A DNA stretch of 64,000 nucleotides from G963717155 sp963717155 (GCA_963717155.1 OY970326.1:434001-498000), one strand, 5' to 3'; positions 1 through 8,539 are shown, counted from the stretch's first letter. A program made the numbers and translations. The notes: generated from the letters alone by a model not told the origin.

Positions 1-26
1 CGCTCGACGCCGTCCGACCTCGCCCG

Positions 27-32
27 TAGGCT
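27..32 (+). promoter_or_regulatory. -10 box of radA (leaderless start)
   Basis: TAGGCT lies nine bases before the radA ATG and no Shine-Dalgarno sequence is present. The transcript probably begins at or next to the start codon. The same TAGGCT recurs before rnhB. Confidence 0.45.
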
Positions 33-41
33 GGCCCGTCC

Positions 42-1424
42 ATGGCCCGGCTGCCCCGCACCGTGTTCGTCTGCAGTGAGTGCGGTCGCAGCGAGCCGCG
101 CTGGCTTGGACGCTGCCCCGGCTGCGAGGCCTGGTCGACCCTCGTCGAGGAGCGCGCGCCACAGGACCAGGCGCCCGGACGAGCCGCGGCGCCGGGGCTC
201 GCAGGCCTCGTCGTCCCGCTCGCCGAGGTTCCGCTCGAGCATGCGAACCGCTTGCAGACCGGGATCGGCGAGCTCGATCGAGTGCTCGGTGGAGGTCTCG
301 TACCCGGGTCGCTCGTGCTGCTTGCAGGCGAGCCTGGCATCGGGAAGTCGAGCCTGACGGCGGCGCTGCTCGCACGCCTCGCCGGGCGCGCGAAGGTGCT
401 GCTCGTGGCCGGTGAGGAGTCGCCCGCGCAGGTGCGCCTGCGGGCCGAGCGCCTGGGTGCGGTAGAAGGTGTCGGCGTGCTCGCCGAGACAGCCCTCGAG
501 ACGGTGTGCGCGACGATCGCCGCCGAGGCGCCCGACGTGTGCGTCGTCGACTCGGTGCAGTCGATGTGGAGTGACGAGCTCGGATCGGCTCCCGGATCGG
601 TCGCCCAGGTGCGCGAGGCCGCGGCGCGTCTCCAGCGTCTGGCGAAGGACCGTGGGATCGCGATCGTCCTCGTCGGACACGTGACGAAGGACGGAACCGT
701 CGCCGGCCCGCGCGTGCTCGAGCACCTCGTCGACGCGACGCTCGTCCTCGAAGGCGACCCCGTGCGCTTCCTGCGGGTGCTGCGCGCGTTCAAGAACCGC
801 TTCGGGTCGACGGACGAGATCGGCCTCTTCGAGATGAGCGCTGCCGGGCTCGTCGAGGTTCCCGACGGCGCGGGTCTCTCCGATCGCGCCGACGCGCGGC
901 GGCCCGGGTCGTGCACCCTCCTGGCGCTCGAGGGCTCGCGCGTGCTCGCGCTCGATGTCCAGGCCCTGGTGGCGCCGTCGGAGCTCGCACAGCCGCGGCG
1001 GCTCGCCAGCGGCTTCGATCGCAACCGCCTCTCGCTCCTGCTCGCCGTGATGGCCCGCCACGGCGGACTCGGCCTGGGACAGCACGACGTGTTCGTGAAC
1101 GTCGCGGGCGGGGTCAGGGTCGAGGAGCCCGCGGCCGATCTCGCCGTCGTGCTCGCCCTCGCCTCCGCCGCGCGTGGCGTTGCGCTCGGGCACACCTGCG
1201 CGTTCGGCGAGGTTGCGCTGACCGGCCGCCTGCGTCGCGTAGCGCAGCCCGAGCGCCGACTTCAGGAGGCGGCGCGGCTCGGCCTCGAGCGAGCGATCGT
1301 GCCCATCGGGACGCCCGACGGCGTGCTCGCGGCAGTTGCGGTCGCGAGCGTCCGCTCGGCGATCGACGCGGTGGCAGCGGCCGATGAGTCGGAGCCGCTT
1401 CCGTGGGAGGCGGTCGGGGCGTAA
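42..1424 (+). CDS. radA: DNA repair protein RadA (Sms)
   Basis: RecA-like ATPase that promotes branch migration of recombination intermediates in the cytoplasm. The sequence shows a C4 zinc finger (C11, C14, C25, C28), Walker A GEPGIGKSS at 96-104, a Walker B-like stretch near 167-172, the RadA signature KNRFG at 251-255, and a C-terminal Lon-like region from about residue 285. The length of 460 residues is normal for the family. The start has no Shine-Dalgarno but a -10 box just upstream. In Bacillus radA directly precedes disA; here four genes separate them. The next gene is convergent and ends nine bases away. Confidence 0.97.
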   Translation: MARLPRTVFVCSECGRSEPRWLGRCPGCEAWSTLVEERAPQDQAPGRAAAPGLAGLVVPLAEVPLEHANRLQTGIGELDRVLGGGLVPGSLVLLAGEPGIGKSSLTAALLARLAGRAKVLLVAGEESPAQVRLRAERLGAVEGVGVLAETALETVCATIAAEAPDVCVVDSVQSMWSDELGSAPGSVAQVREAAARLQRLAKDRGIAIVLVGHVTKDGTVAGPRVLEHLVDATLVLEGDPVRFLRVLRAFKNRFGSTDEIGLFEMSAAGLVEVPDGAGLSDRADARRPGSCTLLALEGSRVLALDVQALVAPSELAQPRRLASGFDRNRLSLLLAVMARHGGLGLGQHDVFVNVAGGVRVEEPAADLAVVLALASAARGVALGHTCAFGEVALTGRLRRVAQPERRLQEAARLGLERAIVPIGTPDGVLAAVAVASVRSAIDAVAAADESEPLPWEAVGA

Positions 1425-1432
1425 GCGGTGCT

Positions 1433-2617
1433 CTAGTAGCCGCCGTCGAGCGGAACGACAGGTTCCAGATCCTCGGCGCGCCGCAGCCACCCGAGCAGCA
1501 GCGGGTCGGCGATGGTCAGCCGCCCGCCGCGACCGGGCTCCCGCCGCACGAGGTCATCCTCGAGGAGCGCGACGATCGCGCGCTGGGTCGCACTGGTTCC
1601 GGGCAGCCCGTGTCGGCTCTGGTACTCGCGTGCATACACCGGGCCTGACTCGCGGGCGAGGGCGAGCAGGACGAGGCGCGCCGCCCGTGTGAGGCCGGCC
1701 CAGAGCTCGGTGGCGTACGGGCTCTCGGCGTCGACCGCGTCGAGCAGGGCCGTCTCGACCTCGCCCGGGCCGGCCACGGCGCCCTCGGGCGTCCGCGCCC
1801 AGGTGAACGAGAGCAGCTCCTGCGTCTGGTACGGATGTCCTCGGGTCGTGTCGAGCAGGCGCGCGAGTGCCTCGTCCTCGATCCCGCGTCCGGTTCGCTC
1901 GAACCGCTCGCGGGCCCATGGCGCCAGCCAGTCCGCGGGCAACGGCCCGAGCTCGACCATGCGGGCGCTGCGGAAGAGGGGTTCAGCGCTCTCGACGAAC
2001 AGCCGTCGCATCAGCGAACGCCGGCTGCCCAGGAACACGTGCGCCACCGCGGGCTGCGTCTGGAAGACCGAGCGGAACAGGCGGGGGAGGTCGGCATCCA
2101 GCGCGAGCACCTCCTGGAACTCGTCGAGGACCAGCACGACCTGACGATCCCGCTCCTCGGCGATGCGCCCGGGAAGGGCGAGCAGCTCCTCGATCGTCGC
2201 GTCGACATCCTGGGAGCTCGCGCCCACCCCGAAGGAGATGCCGACGCCGCCGGTCGTCGGGTCGACCTCCACGCGGGGGGCGACGCGCAGGCGGCGGAGG
2301 AATCCGAGGCGCCGCTCGAGCCGGTCCTCGACGGTCGCGAGGCTGCCGTAGATCGCGCGGGCCAGGTGCTGGGCGAGCCGCTCCTTGCTCGGCGTGAAGA
2401 ACAGGTCGCACTCGGCGACGAGGACACCCTCGGCCCGAACCTCGTCGGCTGCCCGCCGCACGAGGCTCGACTTCCCGGTCCGGCGCGGGCCGACGAGCGC
2501 GACGTCCTGTCCGCTCCGCATGTCGAGCGCGAGGGCGTTCAGCTCGGCGACGCGATCGGTGAACGCATCGCCGGTCGCAAGCGCGCCGAACAGGAACGGA
2601 TTCGCATCCCGACTCAT
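1433..2617 (-). CDS. AAA ATPase of the archaeal ATPase_2 type
   Basis: Predicted P-loop ATPase of about 394 residues. It opens with the NPF-x-FG motif typical of archaeal-type ATPases, followed by Walker A GPRRTGKSS (about 43-51), Walker B VVLVLDEFQEV (about 140) and a C-terminal half that looks like a winged helix (alternating helical segments ending in DDLVRREPGRGG). An open frame continues 11 codons upstream, but ATG 2617 is preferred because NPF follows five residues later and a palindrome covers the upstream sequence. Such proteins are often called regulatory or mobile-element ATPases. The actual function is unknown; the winged helix and palindrome suggest autoregulation. Confidence 0.75.
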   Translation of the reverse strand: MSRDANPFLFGALATGDAFTDRVAELNALALDMRSGQDVALVGPRRTGKSSLVRRAADEVRAEGVLVAECDLFFTPSKERLAQHLARAIYGSLATVEDRLERRLGFLRRLRVAPRVEVDPTTGGVGISFGVGASSQDVDATIEELLALPGRIAEERDRQVVLVLDEFQEVLALDADLPRLFRSVFQTQPAVAHVFLGSRRSLMRRLFVESAEPLFRSARMVELGPLPADWLAPWARERFERTGRGIEDEALARLLDTTRGHPYQTQELLSFTWARTPEGAVAGPGEVETALLDAVDAESPYATELWAGLTRAARLVLLALARESGPVYAREYQSRHGLPGTSATQRAIVALLEDDLVRREPGRGGRLTIADPLLLGWLRRAEDLEPVVPLDGGY

Positions 2618-2651
2618 TGTCGGATGTAAGAGTACTCTACAAACCGACAAT
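2616..2651. promoter_or_regulatory. 36-bp near-perfect palindrome over the ATPase promoter
   Basis: The two 18-base halves match at 14 of 18 positions; the outer arms are ATTGTCGG and CCGACAAT and the centre is AGTACT. Read on the minus strand it contains TTGTCG, a 16-base spacer and TACATC five bases before the ATPase ATG, so one palindrome would cover -35, -10 and start codon. There is no T-run, which argues against a terminator. An operator for the ATPase itself is the simplest reading. Confidence 0.55.
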
Positions 2652-3754
2652 CAGCGTGGAGCGTCGAGCGCCTGACGCAGGTCGTCCCACAGATCCTCGC
2701 GGTCCTCGAGTCCGACGCTCAGGCGCAGCAATCCCTCGGGCACGCGACCGGCCGGCTCCACGCGTGCCCGGCGCTCGATCAGCGTCTCGACGCTCCCGAG
2801 GCTCGTCGCGCGGCGTATCAGTCGCAGCCCGTCCTCGACGTGCTCGGCGCGCTCGGCGTCGGCGAGCTCGAAGCTGAGCAGGCTCCCGTAGCGGCCGTGC
2901 ATCTGCCGGCGCGCGACGGCGTGGTTCGGGTGGCGGGCCAGCCCGGGGTAGTGGACTGCGCGGACCTCAGGATGCTCCGCGAGCTGTACGGCGAGCGCGA
3001 GCGCGCTCGCGCACTGTCGCTCGAGCCGCACCGAGAGCGTGCGCAGCCCGCGCAGGAGCAGCCACGCCGGGTCGGGCGCGAGCACGCCGCCGAGCAGCCT
3101 GCGTGCCGCCAGGATCTGCCCGTGCAGCTCGTCGTCGCGCACCGAGAGCACGCCGGCGAGCGTGTCCGAGTGACCGGCGAGCGACTTGGTCGCGCTCTGC
3201 CAGGTCACATCTGCGCCGTGCTCGAGCGGGCGCTGGAGCAGCGGCGTCGCGACCGTGTTGTCGCAGCACAGGAGCGCGCCGCCGGCGTGCGCGTCGCGCA
3301 CCGCGCGGTCGAGGTCGACGATGTGCATCAGGGGGTTCGCCGGGGTCTCGACGAGGGCGAGCCGAGCGCCCTCGCAGGCCGACGCAAACCCGTCCGCGTC
3401 GGTCGGGCTGTAGCGCCGCACCTCGACACCGAGCGCAGTCAGCGGCCCGGCTGCGAGCAGCTCGACCTCGTAGTAGCCGGAGTTCGGGATCACGAGGATC
3501 GAGCCCCTGCTCAGGACGGCGAAGCACAGGCTGGACCAGGCCGTCATCCCGCTCGCGAAGGTCAGCGCATGCGCCTGCTCGAGCGCGCCGAGCAGGGCCT
3601 CCGCCTCGGCCGCCGTCGGCGACCCCGCGCGGGCGTACGGCGATGTCCGGCTGGACCAGCGCTCGAACGACGTGGAGCGATCGAGGACCGGCGAGAGGCC
3701 CTGGCCGTCCTCGGGATCGCCGGCGCCGCGGATCAGGAGCGAGTCGGGTCGCAT
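2651..3754 (-). CDS. Cys/Met metabolism PLP-dependent enzyme (cystathionine gamma-synthase/lyase-like)
   Basis: Fold-type I PLP enzyme of 367 residues, of the family that interconverts cysteine, cystathionine, homocysteine and methionine. Visible signatures are ETPANPLMHIVD before the cofactor site, the PLP lysine in SATKSLAGHSD, and the C-terminal SVGLEDREDLWDDL. The ATG at 3754 is chosen over further upstream in-frame codons because TAGACT lies seven bases before it and the upstream gene ends at 3765. The exact reaction (gamma-synthase, gamma-lyase or methionine gamma-lyase) cannot be told from the sequence, and no partner biosynthetic gene is adjacent. Confidence 0.85.
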   Translation of the reverse strand: MRPDSLLIRGAGDPEDGQGLSPVLDRSTSFERWSSRTSPYARAGSPTAAEAEALLGALEQAHALTFASGMTAWSSLCFAVLSRGSILVIPNSGYYEVELLAAGPLTALGVEVRRYSPTDADGFASACEGARLALVETPANPLMHIVDLDRAVRDAHAGGALLCCDNTVATPLLQRPLEHGADVTWQSATKSLAGHSDTLAGVLSVRDDELHGQILAARRLLGGVLAPDPAWLLLRGLRTLSVRLERQCASALALAVQLAEHPEVRAVHYPGLARHPNHAVARRQMHGRYGSLLSFELADAERAEHVEDGLRLIRRATSLGSVETLIERRARVEPAGRVPEGLLRLSVGLEDREDLWDDLRQALDAPR

Positions 3755-3761
3755 GCAGCGG

Positions 3762-3767
3762 AGTCTA
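3762..3767 (-). promoter_or_regulatory. -10 box of the PLP enzyme gene
   Basis: TAGACT on the minus strand, seven bases before ATG 3754. Its first three bases are the TAG stop codon of the upstream exonuclease gene, so promoter and stop share bases. No Shine-Dalgarno follows. Confidence 0.4.
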
Positions 3768-4622
3768 GGCGCGGGATCGGAGTCGGCTCGACAGAGCTCC
3801 CAGCCCTCGCGTCTCGGCCCACGCGGCTGCTCGCTCGGCGTCGAGATCCGCATCGGGCAGCTCGGGGACCGGCAGGTCGCGGCGCATCGTCGCGACCTCG
3901 CGATAGCTGCGCAGATCGTCGGCCGCGCCGAGCACCGAGTCCCGCTGCCGCGGAGTCAGCTCCGACGCGTGCTCGATCACGCCGTCCAGCGTGTCGAAGC
4001 GCCGCAGCAGTTCGGCCGCGGTCACGGCGCCAATGCCGCGGGCTCCCGGGATCGCGTCCGACGGGTCCCCACGCAACGCGATCAGGTCGGTCACCTGGGA
4101 GGGCTCGATGCCGTAGCGCTCTCGCACGCCCTCGGGGCCGACCAGCTCCGGTGGCTTGCCGCCCCTGGACGGGACGAGGACGCTCGAGCGCTCGTCGACG
4201 AGCTGGTAGGCGTCGCGATCCGAGGTCATGGTGACGGCGCTGCCGCCGCCTTTGAGCTCCTGTTCGACCCCGCTCGCCAGCAGGTCGTCCGCCTCGAATG
4301 GCGAGACCTTGGCCGCGACGAAGCCGAACGCCGCTGCGAGCTCTGGCAGCGCGTCGAGCTGCTCGGTCAGATCGCTCGGGAACGGCGGTCGCTGTCCCTG
4401 GTATCCCGGCAGCAGCTCGTGGCGATAGCTCCGCTCCCGCGAGTCCAGCGCAAGCAGCACCGCGCGCGGATGCACCCAGTCCCAGGTCGCCACCAGCACG
4501 TTCGCGAAGCCGAGGAGCAGGCCGGACGGCCGACCGTTCGCGTCCGGCACGGGTGGCATGGCGTGGTAGGCCCGGTGCCCGATCGAGTCGCCGTCGATCA
4601 CGAGGAGCGGTGCCCCGGTCAT
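3765..4622 (-). CDS. 5'-3' exonuclease (PIN/FEN-like, PolI N-domain type)
   Basis: Stand-alone 5' nuclease of 285 residues resembling the N-terminal domain of DNA polymerase I, which removes RNA primers and flaps. Metal-binding acidic residues are visible in LLVIDGDSIGHRAYH near the start, FEADDLLAS around 110 and SDRDAYQLV around 130. The helix-hairpin-helix PGARGIGAVTAAELL lies near 190. Its ATG overlaps the stop of the upstream membrane-protein gene (ATGA), so translation is probably coupled. Actinobacteria commonly carry such an extra copy beside full-length PolA. Confidence 0.88.
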   Translation of the reverse strand: MTGAPLLVIDGDSIGHRAYHAMPPVPDANGRPSGLLLGFANVLVATWDWVHPRAVLLALDSRERSYRHELLPGYQGQRPPFPSDLTEQLDALPELAAAFGFVAAKVSPFEADDLLASGVEQELKGGGSAVTMTSDRDAYQLVDERSSVLVPSRGGKPPELVGPEGVRERYGIEPSQVTDLIALRGDPSDAIPGARGIGAVTAAELLRRFDTLDGVIEHASELTPRQRDSVLGAADDLRSYREVATMRRDLPVPELPDADLDAERAAAWAETRGLGALSSRLRSRA

Positions 4623-5005
4623 CCGCGGACGCGCAGTGCGATGACTGCCACGAGGTACGCGACCCCGGCCGCAGCTCCGAGGGCGGCATACGGCGAGCCG
4701 TCGTGCCCTCGTGCGACCTCGACGAGCCAGGCGCCGATGACGATGCAGATCAGCACGACTCCTGAGAACGCCGTCGCTCGCAGGTCGTGCATCTTCCAGC
4801 GCTCGTCCGGCTGATCGCCGCGCACGACGCGGATCGTCTCGCTGCGACCGCCGAGCAGGAGTGCAGCCGCGATGGCAAGGAACAGCGCGGCGCTGAAGAC
4901 GGCGGAGCGGCCCTGGCCGCCGATCCACAGCGCGCCGGCCATCGCTGCGCCGAGGGCCACGCAGACGCCCGGGAGGAAGAAGCCGGAGCGGGTGTTACAC
5001 GTCAT
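4619..5005 (-). CDS. small four-helix membrane protein
   Basis: 128-residue integral membrane protein with four predicted membrane segments (about residues 9-31, 37-56, 78-98, 106-127) and a charged loop between the second and third. Its start overlaps the end of the XRE gene by 11 bases and its stop overlaps the exonuclease start. XRE plus small membrane protein pairs are common in Gram-positive bacteria, where the small HTH protein controls the operon. No function can be assigned. The ATG at 5005 was chosen because translation from upstream codons would run into the XRE frame. Confidence 0.7.
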   Translation of the reverse strand: MTCNTRSGFFLPGVCVALGAAMAGALWIGGQGRSAVFSAALFLAIAAALLLGGRSETIRVVRGDQPDERWKMHDLRATAFSGVVLICIVIGAWLVEVARGHDGSPYAALGAAAGVAYLVAVIALRVRG

Positions 5006-5189
5006 GGTGGAAGACCTCCTCGACGGATCGCTGGAAGAACCGTGCAAGCTCGATGGCGAGCGATAGGGACGGCGTGTAGCGACCGGTCTCGATCGCGTTG
5101 ATGGTCTGACGCGAGACGCCGACGGCGGTGGCCAGCTGCCCCTGGGAGAGGCTCTGCGCGGCTCGCAGCTCGCGGACGTCGTTCCGCAT
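4995..5189 (-). CDS. small XRE-family transcriptional regulator
   Basis: 64-residue DNA-binding protein consisting of little more than one Cro/CI-type helix-turn-helix, with SQGQLATAVGVSRQTINAIE (residues 14-33) as the recognition region and SLSLAIELARFF as the closing helix. This compact form is usual for regulators of the YozG type. It heads a three-gene operon with a membrane protein and an exonuclease, all with overlapping ends. Two TGTAAAGC repeats upstream are candidate binding sites. Confidence 0.9.
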   Translation of the reverse strand: MRNDVRELRAAQSLSQGQLATAVGVSRQTINAIETGRYTPSLSLAIELARFFQRSVEEVFHHDV

Positions 5190-5202
5190 TGATGGAAAGT
5201 CT

Positions 5203-5238
5203 GCTTTACACCGATCGATCTGTCAAGCGAGCTTTACA
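5203..5238 (-). promoter_or_regulatory. promoter/operator region of the XRE operon
   Basis: TGTAAAGC occurs twice in direct orientation on the minus strand (5210-5203 and 5238-5231), 28 bases apart. TTGACA, a perfect -35 hexamer, lies between them (5226-5221). No good -10 is seen at the expected distance. The repeats are plausible operator half-sites for the 64-residue regulator. Confidence 0.4.
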
Positions 5239-5266
5239 AAGAACGGTTGCGTTCTAGCTCGATTGC

Positions 5267-5272
5267 TATGCT
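5267..5272 (+). promoter_or_regulatory. extended -10 box of disA
   Basis: TGCTATGCT is an extended -10 element ending six bases before the disA ATG, with no ribosome binding site. A leaderless transcript is expected. Confidence 0.45.
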
Positions 5273-5278
5273 CGACCC

Positions 5279-6364
5279 ATGGGATCGGAGCGCCGGCGCG
5301 ACCCCTCGCTGCTTGATGCGCTGCGTCGCATCGCGCCCGGGACCGAGCTGCGCGTCGCGATCGAGAACATCATCAGCGGCCATCTCGGCGCACTCATCGT
5401 GCTCGGCGATACGAGCGAGCTGCAGTTCATGTTCTCGGGCGGCATGAAGGTCGATCTGCCGTTCACGCCGCAGTACCTGTACGAGCTGGCGAAGATGGAC
5501 GGCGCGATCGTGCTCGACGCGGGCGCGAGCCGGATCGTCCACGCGAACGTCCAGCTCATGCCGGACCCGACGATCGCGTCGGCCGAGACGGGCACGCGCC
5601 ACCGAACCGCCGAGCGAGTCGCGCGGCAGACCGCGGCGTTCGTGATCTCGATCTCCCAGCAACGCGACACGGTGTCGCTCTTCGTCGGCGAGCAGCGCTA
5701 CCAGCTGCAGGAGGTCGCTGACGTCCTCGCCAAGACGAACCAGGCCGTCGCGACGCTCGAGACCTATCGTCAGCGCCTCGATCAGGTCGTACAGCGTCTG
5801 ACGGCGCTCGAGTTCCAGGGCGCCGCGATGCTCGATGACGTCCTCGTGGTGCTGCAGCGACTGGAGCTCGCCGATCGTGTCGGGCAGGAGGTCGTCCAGG
5901 AGCTCGTCGAGCTCGGCAGCGACGGACGGCTGCTCGAGATGCAGCTCTCCGAGCTGACCGACGAGATTCCGCGCAACCGGCTCGCGCTCGTCCGCGACTA
6001 CGCGATCGGCGCGGCGGCGGCGAACGCAGAGGGCGCCGTGTCACGGCTCGCGGAGCTTCCGTACAAGCGGGTGCTCGAGTTCGGGAGCCTCGCGCCGATC
6101 CTCGGTCACGGCGACGCCGACTCGCCGTTCGACACTCCGGTGGCCCCGCGGGGGTTCCGCGCGCTCGCGCAGCTGCCTCGTGTCAGCGACGACACCGCGA
6201 CAGCCCTCGTCGCGCGTTTCGGCGCGCTCGAATCGCTGCTGCGTGCCCCGTTGAGCGAGCTCGAGGACGTCGACGGGCTCGACCGCAGCCGTGCGCGCGA
6301 GGTCCGCGAGGCCCTCCGGCGGCTGCAGGAACACACGCTCGCGGACCGATATCTGAGCCTCTGA
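5279..6364 (+). CDS. disA: DNA integrity scanning diadenylate cyclase DisA
   Basis: Makes the second messenger cyclic di-AMP from two ATP while scanning DNA for damage. The 361 residues show the DAC catalytic motifs DGA at 74-76 and GTRHRTAER at 105-113, a central helical spine (about 150-290), and C-terminal helix-hairpin-helix repeats (about 290-350: VSDDTATALVARFG, LEDVDGLDRSRAREV). Length and domain order match octameric DisA. Together with radA, which in Bacillus modulates DisA, it anchors the conserved cluster. No recognisable c-di-AMP riboswitch was found in this window. Confidence 0.97.
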   Translation: MGSERRRDPSLLDALRRIAPGTELRVAIENIISGHLGALIVLGDTSELQFMFSGGMKVDLPFTPQYLYELAKMDGAIVLDAGASRIVHANVQLMPDPTIASAETGTRHRTAERVARQTAAFVISISQQRDTVSLFVGEQRYQLQEVADVLAKTNQAVATLETYRQRLDQVVQRLTALEFQGAAMLDDVLVVLQRLELADRVGQEVVQELVELGSDGRLLEMQLSELTDEIPRNRLALVRDYAIGAAAANAEGAVSRLAELPYKRVLEFGSLAPILGHGDADSPFDTPVAPRGFRALAQLPRVSDDTATALVARFGALESLLRAPLSELEDVDGLDRSRAREVREALRRLQEHTLADRYLSL

Positions 6365-6377
6365 CCCCACGGCGGGC

Positions 6378-6383
6378 TAGAAT
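6378..6383 (+). promoter_or_regulatory. -10 box of carD
   Basis: TAGAAT, a near-consensus -10, lies 48 bases upstream of the carD ATG and is followed by an untranslated leader with AAGGGA before the start. No clear -35 is visible, which is usual for actinobacterial promoters. Confidence 0.4.
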
Positions 6384-6431
6384 CAACCTGCGCACCGGGT
6401 GCCGGTGCTCGTCCGGCAAGGGAGTGCGGGC

Positions 6432-6950
6432 ATGTTCGAGGTTGGCGACAAGGTGGTGCACCCACACCACGGGGCGGGGGTCGTCACACGTCGTGAAACC
6501 CGCGTGGTGCTGGGCGAGGAGCGGGAATACCTCACGATCCACATCCCGCTCACCGACCTCCTGCTGAACGTTCCCGCCGATGGCGCAGAGGCAGTCGGAG
6601 TGCGTCGCGTGATCGGCGAGTCGGTGCTCGAGGATCTCGCGCGCACGCTCACGGCGGGCGATATCGAGCTCGAGGGCAACTGGAACCGTCGGTTCCGGCG
6701 CAACCGCGACAAGATCAAGACCGGTGATGTCTTCGAGATCGCAGAGGTGATCCGCCACCTGGCCGTGCGCGATCGCGGGCGCGGGCTCTCGAGCGGCGAG
6801 CGTCAGCTCTTCGCGCGCGCAAAGCGCATGCTCGCGGCCGAGGTGCAGTACGCACGCGGCACCGACGAGGAAGAAGCGCTCACGTGGATCGACGGCGTTC
6901 TCCAGAGTGCGCCTGACGTGCAGGTCGCCGAGGCAGCGCACCTCGAATAG
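6432..6950 (+). CDS. carD: CarD-family transcription factor
   Basis: RNA polymerase-binding protein that stabilises open promoter complexes, in particular at rRNA promoters in actinobacteria. The 172 residues start FEVGDKVVHPHHGAGVV, the CarD/TRCF polymerase-interaction Tudor-like domain (about 1-60), followed by the helical DNA-binding domain (about 65-165). An open frame extends 11 codons upstream, but this ATG matches the family start and is preceded by AAGGGA. In actinobacteria carD commonly neighbours ispD and ispF, as it does here. Confidence 0.93.
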   Translation: MFEVGDKVVHPHHGAGVVTRRETRVVLGEEREYLTIHIPLTDLLLNVPADGAEAVGVRRVIGESVLEDLARTLTAGDIELEGNWNRRFRRNRDKIKTGDVFEIAEVIRHLAVRDRGRGLSSGERQLFARAKRMLAAEVQYARGTDEEEALTWIDGVLQSAPDVQVAEAAHLE

Positions 6951-6998
6951 CGTTCAGGGGCGGCCGATCGGCCGGATCCGGTAGCCCTTGGAGGGCGG

Positions 6999-8081
6999 TT
7001 GAAGCTCATCATCCGACTCGTCTTCGCCCTCCTGGGAGGGCTCGCTGCGGCGCAGGTCGCGGCGCGGTCGGGCATGTCACATCAGTTCGATTCTCCAGGC
7101 GCCTGGGCTCGCTGGGTCGGCGTGGTCGTCGGCGGAGCGGCCGCGGGCTGGCTCGTGGCGTTCCTGCTCGGCGGCCTCGTGGTGCAGGCCATCCGGCGGG
7201 TCGAGGGAGCGGCGCAGCGGCGATCTGCCGGAGAGCTCGTCGTCGGCGGCGCCGGGCTCCTGCTCGGCCTCGGAGTCGGCGCGCTCGCGACGCTCGCGAT
7301 CGGCGCGCTCCCGTACGTCGGCGACTACCTGCTGCTCCCCGTGTTCCTCGTGCTCGGCTACGTCTTCGCGCGCGTCGCCGCGCGCCAGCACCGGCAGATC
7401 CTGCGACTCGTCGGCCTCGGCGGAGAGTCGGGGGACCCTCGGGCCGCCGAGCCGCGAACCGGCCCCGGCGGCCGACGACGAGCGTCCGACCGGCGTGCGG
7501 GACTCGTCGTCGATACCTCGGCGATCATCGACGGGCGGATCGCCGATGTCATGGCGACCGGGTTCATCGACCGGGAGCTCGTGATCCCCGTGTTCGTGCT
7601 TCTCGAGCTGCAACGCGTTGCCGACTCCCAGGACTCGAGGCGCCGCGCGCGCGGCAGGCGCGGGCTCGAGGTGATGCACGACCTGCGGCTCTCCGAGCTC
7701 GCCATCTCGACGCCCGATATCGACTATCCCGACATCGAGGGCGTCGACCAGAAGCTGTGCCGGCTCGCGGGAGAGCGCGGGCTGGCGATCCTCACGACCG
7801 ACTACAACCTGAATCGCGTCGCGGGGATCCAGGGCATCGACGTGCTGAACATCAACGACCTTGCGAACGCGCTGAAGCCGGCAGTGCTCCCGGGCGAGAG
7901 CCTGCGCGTCAAGGTGCTGCGCGAGGGGAAGGAGGCCGAGCAGGGCGTCGGCTACCTCGACGACGGCACGATGATCGTGATCGAGGGGGGACGTGAGTGC
8001 GTCGGCGACACCGTCGACGTCGAGGTGACGAGCGTGCTGCAGTCGGCGAGCGGGAAGATGATCTTCAGCCGCGTGGCGTAA
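6999..8081 (+). CDS. PIN/TRAM-domain membrane protein (YacL-like)
   Basis: Membrane-anchored PIN-domain protein of 360 residues. Four hydrophobic segments fill roughly residues 1-130, then a PIN nuclease domain begins with VVDTSAIIDGRIADV near 167 with further acidic residues at ILTTDYN, and a TRAM RNA-binding domain closes the protein (about 295-360). The start is TTG at 6999 with GGAGGG directly upstream. It matches Bacillus YacL, which sits between disA and ispD there too. A membrane-associated RNase is likely; the substrate is not known. Confidence 0.9.
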   Translation: MKLIIRLVFALLGGLAAAQVAARSGMSHQFDSPGAWARWVGVVVGGAAAGWLVAFLLGGLVVQAIRRVEGAAQRRSAGELVVGGAGLLLGLGVGALATLAIGALPYVGDYLLLPVFLVLGYVFARVAARQHRQILRLVGLGGESGDPRAAEPRTGPGGRRRASDRRAGLVVDTSAIIDGRIADVMATGFIDRELVIPVFVLLELQRVADSQDSRRRARGRRGLEVMHDLRLSELAISTPDIDYPDIEGVDQKLCRLAGERGLAILTTDYNLNRVAGIQGIDVLNINDLANALKPAVLPGESLRVKVLREGKEAEQGVGYLDDGTMIVIEGGRECVGDTVDVEVTSVLQSASGKMIFSRVA

Positions 8082-8170
8082 GCCATTACCTCGCACGTCA
8101 TCGACGCGCGGCTCGCTCCGCGGCAACCTCCGGTCGAAGGTTCCGACCACGACCGAAGGAGTGAGCTCGA

Positions 8171-8539
8171 GTGAACGCCACGCAGATCGTCGAGCGGTAC
8201 ATCGACACCTGGAACGAGACCGATCCCGAGACGCGGCGCAACGCTGTCTCTCAGCTGTGGGCCGAGCAGGCGCACTACGTGGACCCCGTGGCAGACGTGT
8301 CGGGGCGCGATGGGATCTCCGACCTCATCGGCGCCGTCCAGCAGCAGGTGCCGGGTCACGTCTTCCGGCTCGTCGATGACTGCGTCGACGCCCACCACAA
8401 CGTCGTGCGCTTCTCGTGGGAGCTCGTTCCCGCGGCGGGCGGTGAGTCGCTCGCGGTCGGGTTCGACGTCGCCGTGACCGGGGAGGACGGGCGCATCGGC
8501 AGCGTGCTCGGCTTCCTCGACAAGGCGCCGGGCGCCTGA
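8171..8539 (+). CDS. SnoaL/NTF2-like protein
   Basis: 122-residue protein with the one-domain alpha+beta barrel pattern of the SnoaL-like NTF2 superfamily: an initial helix IVERYIDTWNETDP, YVDPVADVSGRDGI in the middle, and strands closing with VLGFLDKAPGA. Members are small-molecule isomerases, hydrolases or binding proteins, so no reaction can be named. It starts with GTG at 8171, about ten bases after AAGGAG. Confidence 0.75.
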   Translation: MNATQIVERYIDTWNETDPETRRNAVSQLWAEQAHYVDPVADVSGRDGISDLIGAVQQQVPGHVFRLVDDCVDAHHNVVRFSWELVPAAGGESLAVGFDVAVTGEDGRIGSVLGFLDKAPGA

